DNA from: JAVEYA01 sp034003745
GTDB lineage: Bacteria > Bacillota > Peptococcia > DRI-13 > PHAD01
Direction of reading: 5' to 3'
Assembly: GCA_034003745.1 (NCBI GenBank)
Contig: JAVEYA010000015.1
Span: 1 to 36,400, forward strand
Length of the DNA: 36,400 nt
Position numbers and translations under genes: made by a program. Shown one piece after another: positions 7,614-14,759 of the stretch (positions within the stretch are counted from its first letter, which is position 1; the number at the start of each line of letters is the position of its first letter). The notes below the pieces were generated by a model. It did not search any database. It was not told the origin of the DNA and saw nothing but the letters and a program-made list of their open reading frames with translations.

Positions 7614-8693
7614 TTATTCCAAAAAAGTCTTTAGTTCCAACCCTTTTTCTTTATAAAATTTAAGGGCGCCGGGGTGAAACATGGCTTCCCGTTCTGCGGG
7701 ATCATCCCAGAAGGACATGGTCAGGAACTCGGGCGTGATACCCTTGCCCATGGAATGGAAGGGTTCAAACTCGCCCTTTTCCGCAGTTTCATAAAGGATG
7801 CGGGTAATTTCATAGACTACATCCTCGGGCATTTCTTTACCTGCCGACCAGTATACAGGGGTACTGACGAAGGCCATTTCATCGGTCTGGGTTTCACCCA
7901 TGGCTTTGGGGGGAGCTACCATACCGAGGGGAGGCAGAGCGCCTTCTCCGACAAAGGGATCTGTAATACAGGCCTGGGTGATGATATCGATATTTTGAGC
8001 GATGTTACCCTGGTTAGGATAATAGAGGGTGCCTCTGGCTGAAAACTCCATCAGTTGGGAACTTTGTGCATAGGTATTAGGATAATAGAAATCAAAGGGC
8101 AAAACGCCTACTTCGGCCGCGCCGTCCTGCAAGGCGCTTAGTCTGTCGCCGGTACCGCCGTGGAGGAGCTTATAGTTCTTAGCCCCGCCTAGATCAAGCA
8201 TATTGCGGAAGATCCAGGAATAGCCGTCGGGAACGTCTCTGGGGACAGAGATGGTCTTGCCGGACATATCGGCGATCGTCTTGATATTGGGGTTTAAGGT
8301 AACAAAGGTTTCATTGAGCATACAGAGCATCCCGATTTGCAAAGGCATATATTTACCTTCGCCCCAAACGGTAGCGCCCGGGAGCATGGTGACGTTTACA
8401 GTAGTGCCGAATAGTTTTTCATCTCCCATAATGGCTCGGGTATTGTCGGTAACGCCGGCGGTCGTTTGCACATCGGCAGTGACCCAATCGGAGCGCTCGT
8501 TAATAAAAGTGGAAAGGGCGTGGGACAGGACATACCAGGTATCACCGGGCCGTCCAGCGGTAAAAGTGATGTGATACGGGTCTTTCTTGGGGCCATCGCC
8601 GGAAGGAGCAGGTTTTTCCTGGCCGCTGCAACCGGCTAAGGTTCCCAGCAGAAGAGCCAAACACAGAAAAACAACCAAACTTTTCTTTAACAT
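7614..8693 (-). CDS. TRAP transporter solute receptor, TAXI family (lipoprotein)
   Basis: A 359-residue extracytoplasmic binding protein. The N-terminus has a lysine pair, a hydrophobic core and the lipobox L-A-G-C with C22 as the lipidated residue, so it is anchored to the outer face of the membrane. The body begins H-I-T-F-T-A-G-R-P-G-D-T-W-Y near residue 42, like the G-x-x-G-x-x-Y ligand motif at the start of TAXI receptors. Start ATG 8693 is chosen over a TTG three bases upstream; GGAGGG lies just before it. It sits between a lyase gene and its fused permease. TAXI receptors bind carboxylates or amino acids such as glutamate; specificity cannot be predicted here. Confidence 0.9.
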   Translation of the reverse strand: MLKKSLVVFLCLALLLGTLAGCSGQEKPAPSGDGPKKDPYHITFTAGRPGDTWYVLSHALSTFINERSDWVTADVQTTAGVTDNTRAIMGDEKLFGTTVNVTMLPGATVWGEGKYMPLQIGMLCMLNETFVTLNPNIKTIADMSGKTISVPRDVPDGYSWIFRNMLDLGGAKNYKLLHGGTGDRLSALQDGAAEVGVLPFDFYYPNTYAQSSQLMEFSARGTLYYPNQGNIAQNIDIITQACITDPFVGEGALPPLGMVAPPKAMGETQTDEMAFVSTPVYWSAGKEMPEDVVYEITRILYETAEKGEFEPFHSMGKGITPEFLTMSFWDDPAEREAMFHPGALKFYKEKGLELKTFLE

Positions 8694-8735
8694 CAAGGTC
8701 CCTCCTTATAAATTTGGGATTAGTTCAATTATAGA

Positions 8736-9593
8736 TTAAACAAAAGACTTTTCCAGATTACGCGCCTTTTCTACACCGACCAGCTTAAAAAACTCGTTGA
8801 AACCGACCATTTGCTCTGCGTATTCCTCGGTACTATCGGTACCCTTCAGCACCTGGAGCACACTCATCATTGATTTGGTAGCAGCATAGAGCGTTGAAGC
8901 GGGATAGATAACCAGCTTATAACCAATTTGCTCTAACTCAGCAGAAGTAAGAAAAGGCGTTTTACCGGCTTCAACCATATTCGCTAAAAGAGGGGCTTTA
9001 ATCGAAGCGGCTACTTTCTTCATTTCTTCTACGGATTGGGGCGCTTCAAAGAAGATGATATCGGCGCCTGCATCCCGGTAGGACAAAGCCCGGTCCATAG
9101 CATCGTCAAAACCATTCACAGCCCGGGCGTCCGTTCTGGCAATAATGATCAGGTCCTCAGACTTCCGGGCATGAACGGCAGCCTTAACCTTTGAAACCAT
9201 TTCCTTCTTTGCGACCAGTTCTTTTCCTTCCATATGTCCGCATCTTTTAGGCAGAACCTGGTCTTCCAACTGCACAGCGGCAATTCCGCCCCGCTCATAT
9301 TCCTGGACGGTGCGGATCACATTAAGAACTCCGCCATATCCGGTATCAGCGTCAGCAATCAAGGGGATATCAACTGCGGCAGCCATATTCGTAGCATGGG
9401 CAGCCATTTCCGTCAGTGTTATTAAGCCGATATCCGGAGCCCCCAGGACGCTTGCAGAAGCGCCATATCCCGTCATATAAACCGCCGGAAAACCGGCTTG
9501 TTCGACCAGCCTGGCTGACCAGGCGTCAAATGCCCCAGGGGCCAGAATAATACCCGGTTTATTAAGCATTTCCCGAAGTTTCTTGTTTGCCAT
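8736..9593 (-). CDS. Isocitrate lyase/PEP mutase superfamily C-C lyase (2,3-dimethylmalate lyase-like), copy 2
   Basis: A 285-residue paralogue of the product at 4347-5213, with the same landmarks: DADTGYG (81-87), QLEDQ (108-112), KRCGH (116-120) with the active-site cysteine, and IARTDAR (151-157). It follows the dehydratase small-subunit gene by one base, with its ribosome binding site inside that gene's end, so the two are tightly coupled. A dehydratase plus a lyase of this family is the pairing of the last steps of the Eubacterium barkeri nicotinate pathway: dimethylmaleate is hydrated to 2,3-dimethylmalate, then cleaved to propionate and pyruvate. Methylisocitrate, a methylmalate or another 2-hydroxyacid remain possible. 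Confidence 0.87.
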   Translation of the reverse strand: MANKKLREMLNKPGIILAPGAFDAWSARLVEQAGFPAVYMTGYGASASVLGAPDIGLITLTEMAAHATNMAAAVDIPLIADADTGYGGVLNVIRTVQEYERGGIAAVQLEDQVLPKRCGHMEGKELVAKKEMVSKVKAAVHARKSEDLIIIARTDARAVNGFDDAMDRALSYRDAGADIIFFEAPQSVEEMKKVAASIKAPLLANMVEAGKTPFLTSAELEQIGYKLVIYPASTLYAATKSMMSVLQVLKGTDSTEEYAEQMVGFNEFFKLVGVEKARNLEKSFV

Positions 9594-9594
9594 G

Positions 9595-10092
9595 TTAATT
9601 ACCTCCTAGATTAGCTTGATTTTTTATATAGCTTACTAGTCCGCCTGCCTTGAAGATTTCCAGGATATATTCCGGGAAAGGCTTAAAGGCGTACGTTTGA
9701 CTTTTAGTATGATTAAAAATTTGGCCATTTTCAAAATCTACCGAAATCTCATCTCCTTCTCCGATCGACTTAACAGCAGCAGGTGATTCCAATACAGGCA
9801 GACCGATATTGATTGAATTACGGTAAAAGATCCGGGCAAAACTCGCCGCGATAACACAGTTCACTCCAGCCGCTTTGATACTGATAGGGGCATGTTCCCG
9901 GGAACTGCCGCAGCCAAAATTGCTGCCCGCGACAAAGACGTCTCCCGGGCTGATTTGGGCGGCAAAATTTTCTGCAATTCCGGCCATGCAAACCTTGGCC
10001 AATTCTTCCGGCTTGGAGAGCGTAAGGTATTTACCGGGCACCATTAGGTCCGTATCGATGTTGTCGCTGAAAACAAAGGCTTTTCCTGCCAT
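9595..10092 (-). CDS. Aconitase-superfamily hydro-lyase small subunit (LeuD/DmdB-like)
   Basis: A 165-residue swivelling-domain subunit. It has D-N-I-D-T-D near residues 10-15, the substrate-specificity region Y-L-T-L (22-25) where LeuD-type enzymes carry YLRL- or YLRT-like loops, and the active-site segment GSNFGCGSSREHAP near 57-70. It pairs with the large subunit encoded just upstream; the two genes overlap by one base (TAATG). The pair would catalyse reversible hydration/dehydration of an unsaturated dicarboxylate in the cytoplasm. No leuA, leuB or other leucine genes are nearby, so a catabolic role such as dimethylmaleate hydratase is preferred over leucine synthesis. Confidence 0.88.
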   Translation of the reverse strand: MAGKAFVFSDNIDTDLMVPGKYLTLSKPEELAKVCMAGIAENFAAQISPGDVFVAGSNFGCGSSREHAPISIKAAGVNCVIAASFARIFYRNSINIGLPVLESPAAVKSIGEGDEISVDFENGQIFNHTKSQTYAFKPFPEYILEIFKAGGLVSYIKNQANLGGN

Positions 10093-11354
10093 TATTGCAC
10101 CTCCTCCGGGGCGGCTATTTTTCCTTTGATCGCTGTGGCCGCCGCTACAGCAGGACCGGCCAAATACACCTCGGATTGAGGATGCCCCATCCTGCCGACA
10201 AAATTACGGTTGGTTGTAGACAGGCAGGCTTCTCCTTCGGCGAGGATCCCCATATGGCCGCCAAAGCAAGGGCCACAGGTGGGCGTGGATATTGCGGCGC
10301 CGGCAGTCAGGAAGATATCGAGCAAGCCTTCATGCAGGGCTTGGGTATATACCTCCTGGGACCCGGGAATTACAATTAAGCGGACATAGGGGTGAACTTT
10401 TTGCTGTTTCAGGAGGGCGGCGGCAACCCGTAAATCACTGATGCGTCCATTGGTACAGGAACCCAGGATAACCTGATCAATTGCTATCCCGGCTACTTCG
10501 CTTATGCCTTTGGTATTGGAAGGCAAATGTGGGGCCGCAACCTGAGGTTCAAGCTTAGAAACATCAAATTTTATAGTGTTTTCATACTTGGCGTCTTTAT
10601 CGCTTTGGTACATCTCATAAGTTCTGGCTGCCCGGGATTTTACATAATCCTCGGTAATTTGGTCGGGCGCAATAATCCCGTTTTTAGCCCCCGCTTCAAT
10701 GGCCATATTGCACATGGTAAAACGTCCGTCCATTGGCAGGAGGTCGATGGCCGGGCCGGTAAACTCCATGGCTTTATATAAGGCGCCGTCCACTCCGATT
10801 TGGCCAATGGTGTAAAGAATCAGGTCCTTGCCGGAGACGTAAGGGGGGAGTTTCCCTTCGTAAATAAATTTGATGCTGGGCGGTACCCGCATCCACAGTT
10901 CGCCTTTGGCCAGACCCGCCGCCAGGTCCGTACTCCCCACCCCGGTGGAGAAAGCGCCCAGGGCGCCGTACGTGCAGGTATGGGAATCACCGCCGATTAG
11001 TACATCCCCCGGTAAAACATGCCCTTTTTCCGGAAGCAGAACGTGCTCAATGCCCATGTTTCCTACATCATAAAAATACTTTAAGCCGGTATGACGGGCG
11101 AAATCCCGACAGACCTTGCTTTGCTGCGCAGCTTTAACATCCGGATGGGGAACAAAATGGTCCATGACGAAGAACACTTTTTCAGGGTCGAATGCTTTGT
11201 CATAGCCCATTTTTTTCATTTCCGGAATGGCTAAGGCGGCGGTAATGTCATTGGCTAAAATGCCGTCCAGCTTAGAAACAACAATTTGACCGGGTTCCAC
11301 TTTTTTCTCGCCACTTTTGGCGGCCAATATTTTTTCTGTTAAGGTCATTCCCAT
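10092..11354 (-). CDS. Aconitase-superfamily hydro-lyase large subunit (LeuC/DmdA-like), 4Fe-4S
   Basis: About 420 residues, the short LeuC/homoaconitase/DmdA class. The three iron-sulfur ligands are in GSCTNGR (cysteine near residue 300) and TCGPC (cysteines near 360 and 363); GGDSHTCTYGALG near 122-135 is the family core. The ribosome binding site AGGAGG favours ATG 11354; a GTG at 11363 lies inside that site and is rejected. It is the first gene of a five-gene operon (large subunit, small subunit, lyase, TAXI receptor, permease) read from a sigma-54 promoter at 11391-11405. The oxygen-sensitive cluster fits an anaerobe. General chemistry is secure; the exact substrate, for instance dimethylmaleate, citraconate or a methylaconitate, is open. 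Confidence 0.9.
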   Translation of the reverse strand: MGMTLTEKILAAKSGEKKVEPGQIVVSKLDGILANDITAALAIPEMKKMGYDKAFDPEKVFFVMDHFVPHPDVKAAQQSKVCRDFARHTGLKYFYDVGNMGIEHVLLPEKGHVLPGDVLIGGDSHTCTYGALGAFSTGVGSTDLAAGLAKGELWMRVPPSIKFIYEGKLPPYVSGKDLILYTIGQIGVDGALYKAMEFTGPAIDLLPMDGRFTMCNMAIEAGAKNGIIAPDQITEDYVKSRAARTYEMYQSDKDAKYENTIKFDVSKLEPQVAAPHLPSNTKGISEVAGIAIDQVILGSCTNGRISDLRVAAALLKQQKVHPYVRLIVIPGSQEVYTQALHEGLLDIFLTAGAAISTPTCGPCFGGHMGILAEGEACLSTTNRNFVGRMGHPQSEVYLAGPAVAAATAIKGKIAAPEEVQ

Positions 11355-11390
11355 TTTTGACACCTCCTTTCTTAGTCAATAAGATATACT

Positions 11391-11405
11391 GCAAAAACCA
11401 TGCCA
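11391..11405 (-). promoter_or_regulatory. Sigma-54 (-24/-12) promoter of the dehydratase-lyase-TRAP operon
   Basis: On the minus strand TGGCATGGTTTTTGC fits TGGCAY-N5-TTGC at every defined position. It lies about 37 bp ahead of the first start codon (ATG 11354) and downstream of an array of short repeats that could bind the adjacent activator. No competing sigma-A promoter was evident here. Confidence 0.9.
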
Positions 11406-11423
11406 TTTACCGAAACAGGCAGT

Positions 11424-11458
11424 AAAAAGGCGTTTTCTGTCATTGGACAGAAAACGCC
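11424..11458 (-). terminator. Intrinsic terminator of the second PrpR-like regulator gene
   Basis: A perfect 13-bp stem (GGCGTTTTCTGTC / GACAGAAAACGCC) with a 4-nt loop is followed on the minus strand by TTTTT. It ends the regulator transcript before the sigma-54 promoter, so regulator and operon are separate transcription units although they read in the same direction. Confidence 0.85.
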
Positions 11459-11466
11459 CCTCGGGG

Positions 11467-11516
11467 AAAGCGTTCCAAAGCGTTCGCGTTAGTTCCAAAG
11501 CGTTCCAAAGCGTTAC
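11467..11516. repeat. Five 10-bp tandem units, candidate enhancer array
   Basis: AAAGCGTT starts at 11467, 11477, 11497 and 11507, with a degenerate unit (CGTTAGTTCC) at 11487 keeping the 10-bp register. The array is about 60-110 bp upstream of the sigma-54 promoter. One-turn helical spacing would place every unit on the same face of the DNA, as expected of an activator-binding enhancer. Binding by the neighbouring PrpR-like protein is inferred. Confidence 0.65.
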
Positions 11517-11532
11517 TGATGAGTCGTTTTTT

Positions 11533-13377
11533 TCAGGATTGCAGCTTGCGCCAGAGACTGGTCCGGCTGATGCCTAAGCGTCTGGCCGCTTCCGCCTTAT
11601 TGCCCCGGGCTTCATTCAACACTTTAAGAATCTCTTTTTTCTCGGGATTGATGGGCTTAAGGACGTTGTTATTATGCAGTACAGAGGCAAACAATTCATC
11701 CAGGCTGCTATCTTGATTATAAAGAACGGCGATTCTTTCAATGACATTTTTTAGCTCCCGGATATTACCCGGCCAATGATAAGAGCGAAAGAGGGGGTGG
11801 CTGAAAATGTGGGTCTTTTCTTTTTCAGTTAAATTTGGCCGGAGATTAGACAGAAAATAAATTCCCAGTTTGACCGCATCCTCACCCCGTTCCCGAAGTG
11901 GAGGAAGGTGCAGCTCAAAAACATTGAGCCGGTAGTATAAGTCCTCTCTGAATTCTCCCCGCTCTACCAGTTCCCATAATTTTTTATTGGTTGCGGCGAT
12001 GATTCGGATATTCACGGAGATAATTTTGTCGGCTCCAATGCGCATGACTTCCCGTTCTTCCAAGACCCGCAGCAGTCTGGATTGCAAACGTTGAGAAATT
12101 TCACCGATTTCATCGAGAAATAGGGTCCCGCCATGAGCCAGCTCAAAAAGACCGGGCTTCCCCCCTTTTCTGGCTCCGGTAAAAGCGCCTTCCTCATAGC
12201 CGAAAAGCTCGCTTTCCAGAAGGTTTTCCGGCAGAGCCGCACAATTCACAGCAACAAAGGGATGTTTGGCCCGCAGACTGGCATTATGGATGCCTTGGGC
12301 AAAAAGTTCTTTCCCGGTGCCGGATTCTCCCATAATCAGAATAATCGAATCTGTTTTTGCATATAGTGAAGCTTCGCGTTTGACCTTCTGCAAGGAGTCA
12401 CTGTTGCCAAAAATAGTCTGGAAATGGGATTTAGCCAGGAAGCCTTTTTCGTTCAGCCTTTGACGAATCGTTTCTTCCGCCTTTTGGATTGACCCGATAT
12501 CTTGAAAAGTAGCGATGGCGCCCATGGTTTCCCCATTAATAATAATTGGCAAGCGATTTGTTAAGATACTTATCTCACCGATCGCCTGCAGCTGATTGTA
12601 TTCCGGCTTGCCATTTTTCAGGATGCGATTTAGTTTTGTATTGGGGATAGTATCCTGAGCCGGTTGGCCCAAAACTTTCTCTTTAGGGATGCCCATTATT
12701 TTTTCCGCAGCCGGATTAAAGACGGTGATGTTGCCCCGCTGGTCCGTGGCAATGATTCCATTATAAGCAAAGTCGATAATCAACCGAAAACGCTCGGCTT
12801 TTTCCGACTCGATTTTTTTGGAGAGAGCTACTTTTACCGCTGCGTCAAGGGTTAAGGTAATGCTTTCTCTGGAATAAATAAAGACGCTGCTCATGCCTCT
12901 TAACTGGGCTCTTTCTATAATTAAGCTGGAGCCGACTACGGTTTGAATGCCTTCTTTATGCAAATCATCTAAAGTCCTGTCCAAGTCCTCCATTTTAGTA
13001 AAAGTTACTTCCCGCACAGGAAAAGGAAGCATAGTAGCAACCTCTTCCAGGCAGGGGAATTTGTTTTGATAGGTTATCACAGCTATTTTTTCGGAATATT
13101 CCCGGGCTTTTTTTAAAGCCAGGAGTATATCGAAGCCTGTAACCTGAATTTCCAGGAAGGGACTCTGCAGGTGCCGGGATAAGAGCCGGGCCGTGGCCCC
13201 CGCGGAAACAAAGACGTCAGCTTCTTTATTTTGCTCCATTTTTAAGGTTTCAGCTAGAACGGTTTCTAAAAGGGTATCTATAACTACCAGATTTACTGTT
13301 TGAGAATACCGTTCGGCCATGGAGTTAATTAATGATGTTAACCGGTGATAACTTAAAATAGCGATCGTAGGTTTCAT
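11533..13377 (-). CDS. Sigma-54-dependent activator with PrpR_N sensor, PAS, AAA+ and Fis-type HTH (second copy)
   Basis: A 614-residue enhancer-binding protein with the architecture of the one at 2218-4140: PrpR_N-like sensor (1-190), PAS (about 196-300), AAA+ domain with GESGTGKE (350-357), GAFTGA (397-402) and FLDE (420-423), and a C-terminal Fis-type helix-turn-helix (590-612). ATG 13377 is chosen because GGAGG lies just upstream; an earlier TTG at 13392 overlaps that site. It lies immediately upstream of the operon it most likely controls and has its own terminator. The two regulators are clearly related but their sensor halves differ strongly, which suggests related but distinct ligands. 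Confidence 0.9.
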   Translation of the reverse strand: MKPTIAILSYHRLTSLINSMAERYSQTVNLVVIDTLLETVLAETLKMEQNKEADVFVSAGATARLLSRHLQSPFLEIQVTGFDILLALKKAREYSEKIAVITYQNKFPCLEEVATMLPFPVREVTFTKMEDLDRTLDDLHKEGIQTVVGSSLIIERAQLRGMSSVFIYSRESITLTLDAAVKVALSKKIESEKAERFRLIIDFAYNGIIATDQRGNITVFNPAAEKIMGIPKEKVLGQPAQDTIPNTKLNRILKNGKPEYNQLQAIGEISILTNRLPIIINGETMGAIATFQDIGSIQKAEETIRQRLNEKGFLAKSHFQTIFGNSDSLQKVKREASLYAKTDSIILIMGESGTGKELFAQGIHNASLRAKHPFVAVNCAALPENLLESELFGYEEGAFTGARKGGKPGLFELAHGGTLFLDEIGEISQRLQSRLLRVLEEREVMRIGADKIISVNIRIIAATNKKLWELVERGEFREDLYYRLNVFELHLPPLRERGEDAVKLGIYFLSNLRPNLTEKEKTHIFSHPLFRSYHWPGNIRELKNVIERIAVLYNQDSSLDELFASVLHNNNVLKPINPEKKEILKVLNEARGNKAEAARRLGISRTSLWRKLQS

Positions 13378-13483
13378 TGAGTATTCCTCCAATGATGCAA
13401 ATACGTCTACCTATAGATTAACACAGGAATTTCTCAGCGGCAAAGCGGGAATAACGTTTGCGAACCGGATTTCATCTTTAGTA

Positions 13484-13492
13484 TGGTATAAT
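13484..13492 (+). promoter_or_regulatory. Extended -10 promoter of the TtcA-like gene
   Basis: TGGTATAAT is an extended -10 element (TGn plus consensus TATAAT). No good -35 box stands at 17 bp, which is common when the TG extension is present. It lies about 29 bp before the TTG start at 13521. Confidence 0.6.
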
Positions 13493-13520
13493 ATTGCCGA
13501 ATAGCGGGAGGTGTATCATT

Positions 13521-14384
13521 TTGAACAACTTGGCCGGCAACGGCTGTGATATCCTGGTCCCCTTCAGCGAGCGCAAATCCCCGGCAGAAATTGAACGAAG
13601 TCTGATCAAGAAATACCGGCGCCCGCTTTGGTCCAAATTTATCCAGGCAATAAAGGAATACAGGCTGATTAACGAAGGCGATAAGGTAGCGGTGGGCGTT
13701 TCCGGCGGCAAGGACAGCATGCTGCTGGCCAAGCTGGTGCAGGAACTGCAGCGCCATGGTCCGGTCCGCTTCGAGGCTGAATACATCGCCATGGACCCGG
13801 GGTATCACCCGCAGATCAAAGAGCTGCTGCGGCAAAATTGCGCGTATCTGCAGATACCCATCCGGATGTTCGAGTCGCAGATTTTCCAGATAGCGGACAA
13901 AATCGCCGGCGATTATCCCTGCTACATGTGCGCCAAAATGCGCCGGGGAGCGCTCTATGCCAAGACGCAGGAACTGGGCTGCAATAAGCTGGCCTTGGGG
14001 CATCATTTTGACGACGCCATTGAGACAACCCTATTGAATTTGTTATGCGCCGGGAGTTTCAAGGCAATGATGCCTAAGCTGAAATCCAAGAATTTCCCCG
14101 GCCTGGAGTTAATCCGGCCCCTGTACCATATTCGTGAGGAAAACATCGCCCGCTTTACCCAAGAGAGCGGTATCTGGCCCTTGAATTGCGCCTGCATGGT
14201 TGCGGCCAAAAAGACGGCCAATAAACGCTATGACGTCAAGCGGCTGATCAAGGAACTGGGGAAAGAGTTCCATGAGGTAGAGAAGTCCATCTTCCGCGCG
14301 GCGCATAATGTCCAGCTGGATTGTGTGCTGGGCTGGAAAAAGGAAGGGCAGTCCCATTCTTTTTTGGATGAATACGAAGAATAG
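13521..14384 (+). CDS. TtcA-like PP-loop ATPase (tRNA thiolation family)
   Basis: A 287-residue protein of the TtcA/TtuA family, which uses ATP to activate a tRNA base and transfers sulfur with help from an iron-sulfur cluster. The PP-loop SGGKDS is at 60-65, the ATPase-linked GHHFDD at 159-164, and candidate cluster ligands are C133 and C136 (CYMC) with C222 or C224 (NCAC). The K-M-R-R-G-A-L-Y stretch after CYMC is typical of the family. GGGAGGTG at 13506-13513 selects TTG 13521. It is a single gene behind its own promoter. E. coli TtcA makes 2-thiocytidine at position 32; the different last cysteine motif and divergent ends leave the target base uncertain, so no gene symbol is given. Confidence 0.8.
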   Translation: MNNLAGNGCDILVPFSERKSPAEIERSLIKKYRRPLWSKFIQAIKEYRLINEGDKVAVGVSGGKDSMLLAKLVQELQRHGPVRFEAEYIAMDPGYHPQIKELLRQNCAYLQIPIRMFESQIFQIADKIAGDYPCYMCAKMRRGALYAKTQELGCNKLALGHHFDDAIETTLLNLLCAGSFKAMMPKLKSKNFPGLELIRPLYHIREENIARFTQESGIWPLNCACMVAAKKTANKRYDVKRLIKELGKEFHEVEKSIFRAAHNVQLDCVLGWKKEGQSHSFLDEYEE

Positions 14385-14400
14385 CAGATTTGGACAGATG

Positions 14401-14429
14401 TTGACAGCAGAAAAATTATTTTCTATAAT
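14401..14429 (+). promoter_or_regulatory. Sigma-A promoter of thrS
   Basis: TTGACA at 14401-14406 and TATAAT at 14424-14429 with a 17-bp spacer form a perfect consensus promoter. Transcription should start near 14436, at the beginning of the T-box leader. Confidence 0.9.
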
Positions 14430-14436
14430 TGTTTTA

Positions 14437-14713
14437 ACATCAGTAAACACAAGAGTTCATTGCCTCGCACGGGACAACTTTTTTACAGTATCTCCATCCA
14501 GAGAGACGGCGCCTTTAGGCTGAAAGCGCCGTTTGGCAGACTAAGAAAAGACCACCCGGGCGCTTCCGAAATAAGAAGCAAAGGCGGACGTAATCCGGCG
14601 TTAACGGAAAACCAAAGATAAGACCGCATCTATACTGCAGACAAACCGGCGGTCTTTGAAAAAGGGTGGAACCACGCGCATAACTCGCGTCCCTTCGCGG
14701 ACGGGAGTTTTTT
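14437..14713 (+). promoter_or_regulatory. T-box riboswitch leader of thrS
   Basis: The 14430-14759 leader contains the T-box sequence GGGTGGAACCACGCG at 14664-14678, which would pair with the acceptor end of uncharged tRNA. It is followed by a terminator (14682-14709; arms AACTCGCGTCC / GGACGGGAGTT, one mismatch) and TTTTTT. A stem III lies just before (AAGACCGC / GCGGTCTT, about 14620-14658). In the stem I region, ACC at 14551-14553 followed by A sits just before the closing CCCGGG and is a plausible threonine specifier codon. Uncharged tRNA-Thr would favour antitermination and raise thrS expression. T-box identity is firm; the specifier is my reading. Confidence 0.9.
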
Positions 14714-14759
14714 ATTTAAACCTTAGATATAAGTATTTTAATCCTGGAGGTTTTGAAAA

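Noticed and set aside
8736..9593. PEP phosphonomutase or carboxyphosphonoenolpyruvate mutase function for the lyase genes
   Set aside because: Both copies have KRCGH with the lyase cysteine, which phosphonomutases lack, and no phosphonate genes are present.
9595..11354. Leucine biosynthesis leuCD
   Set aside because: No leuA or leuB nearby, and the genes are coupled to a C-C lyase, a TRAP transporter and a sigma-54 activator, which points to catabolism. Substrate remains unproven.
10092..11363. GTG 11363 as start of the dehydratase large subunit
   Set aside because: It overlaps the AGGAGG ribosome binding site that serves ATG 11354.
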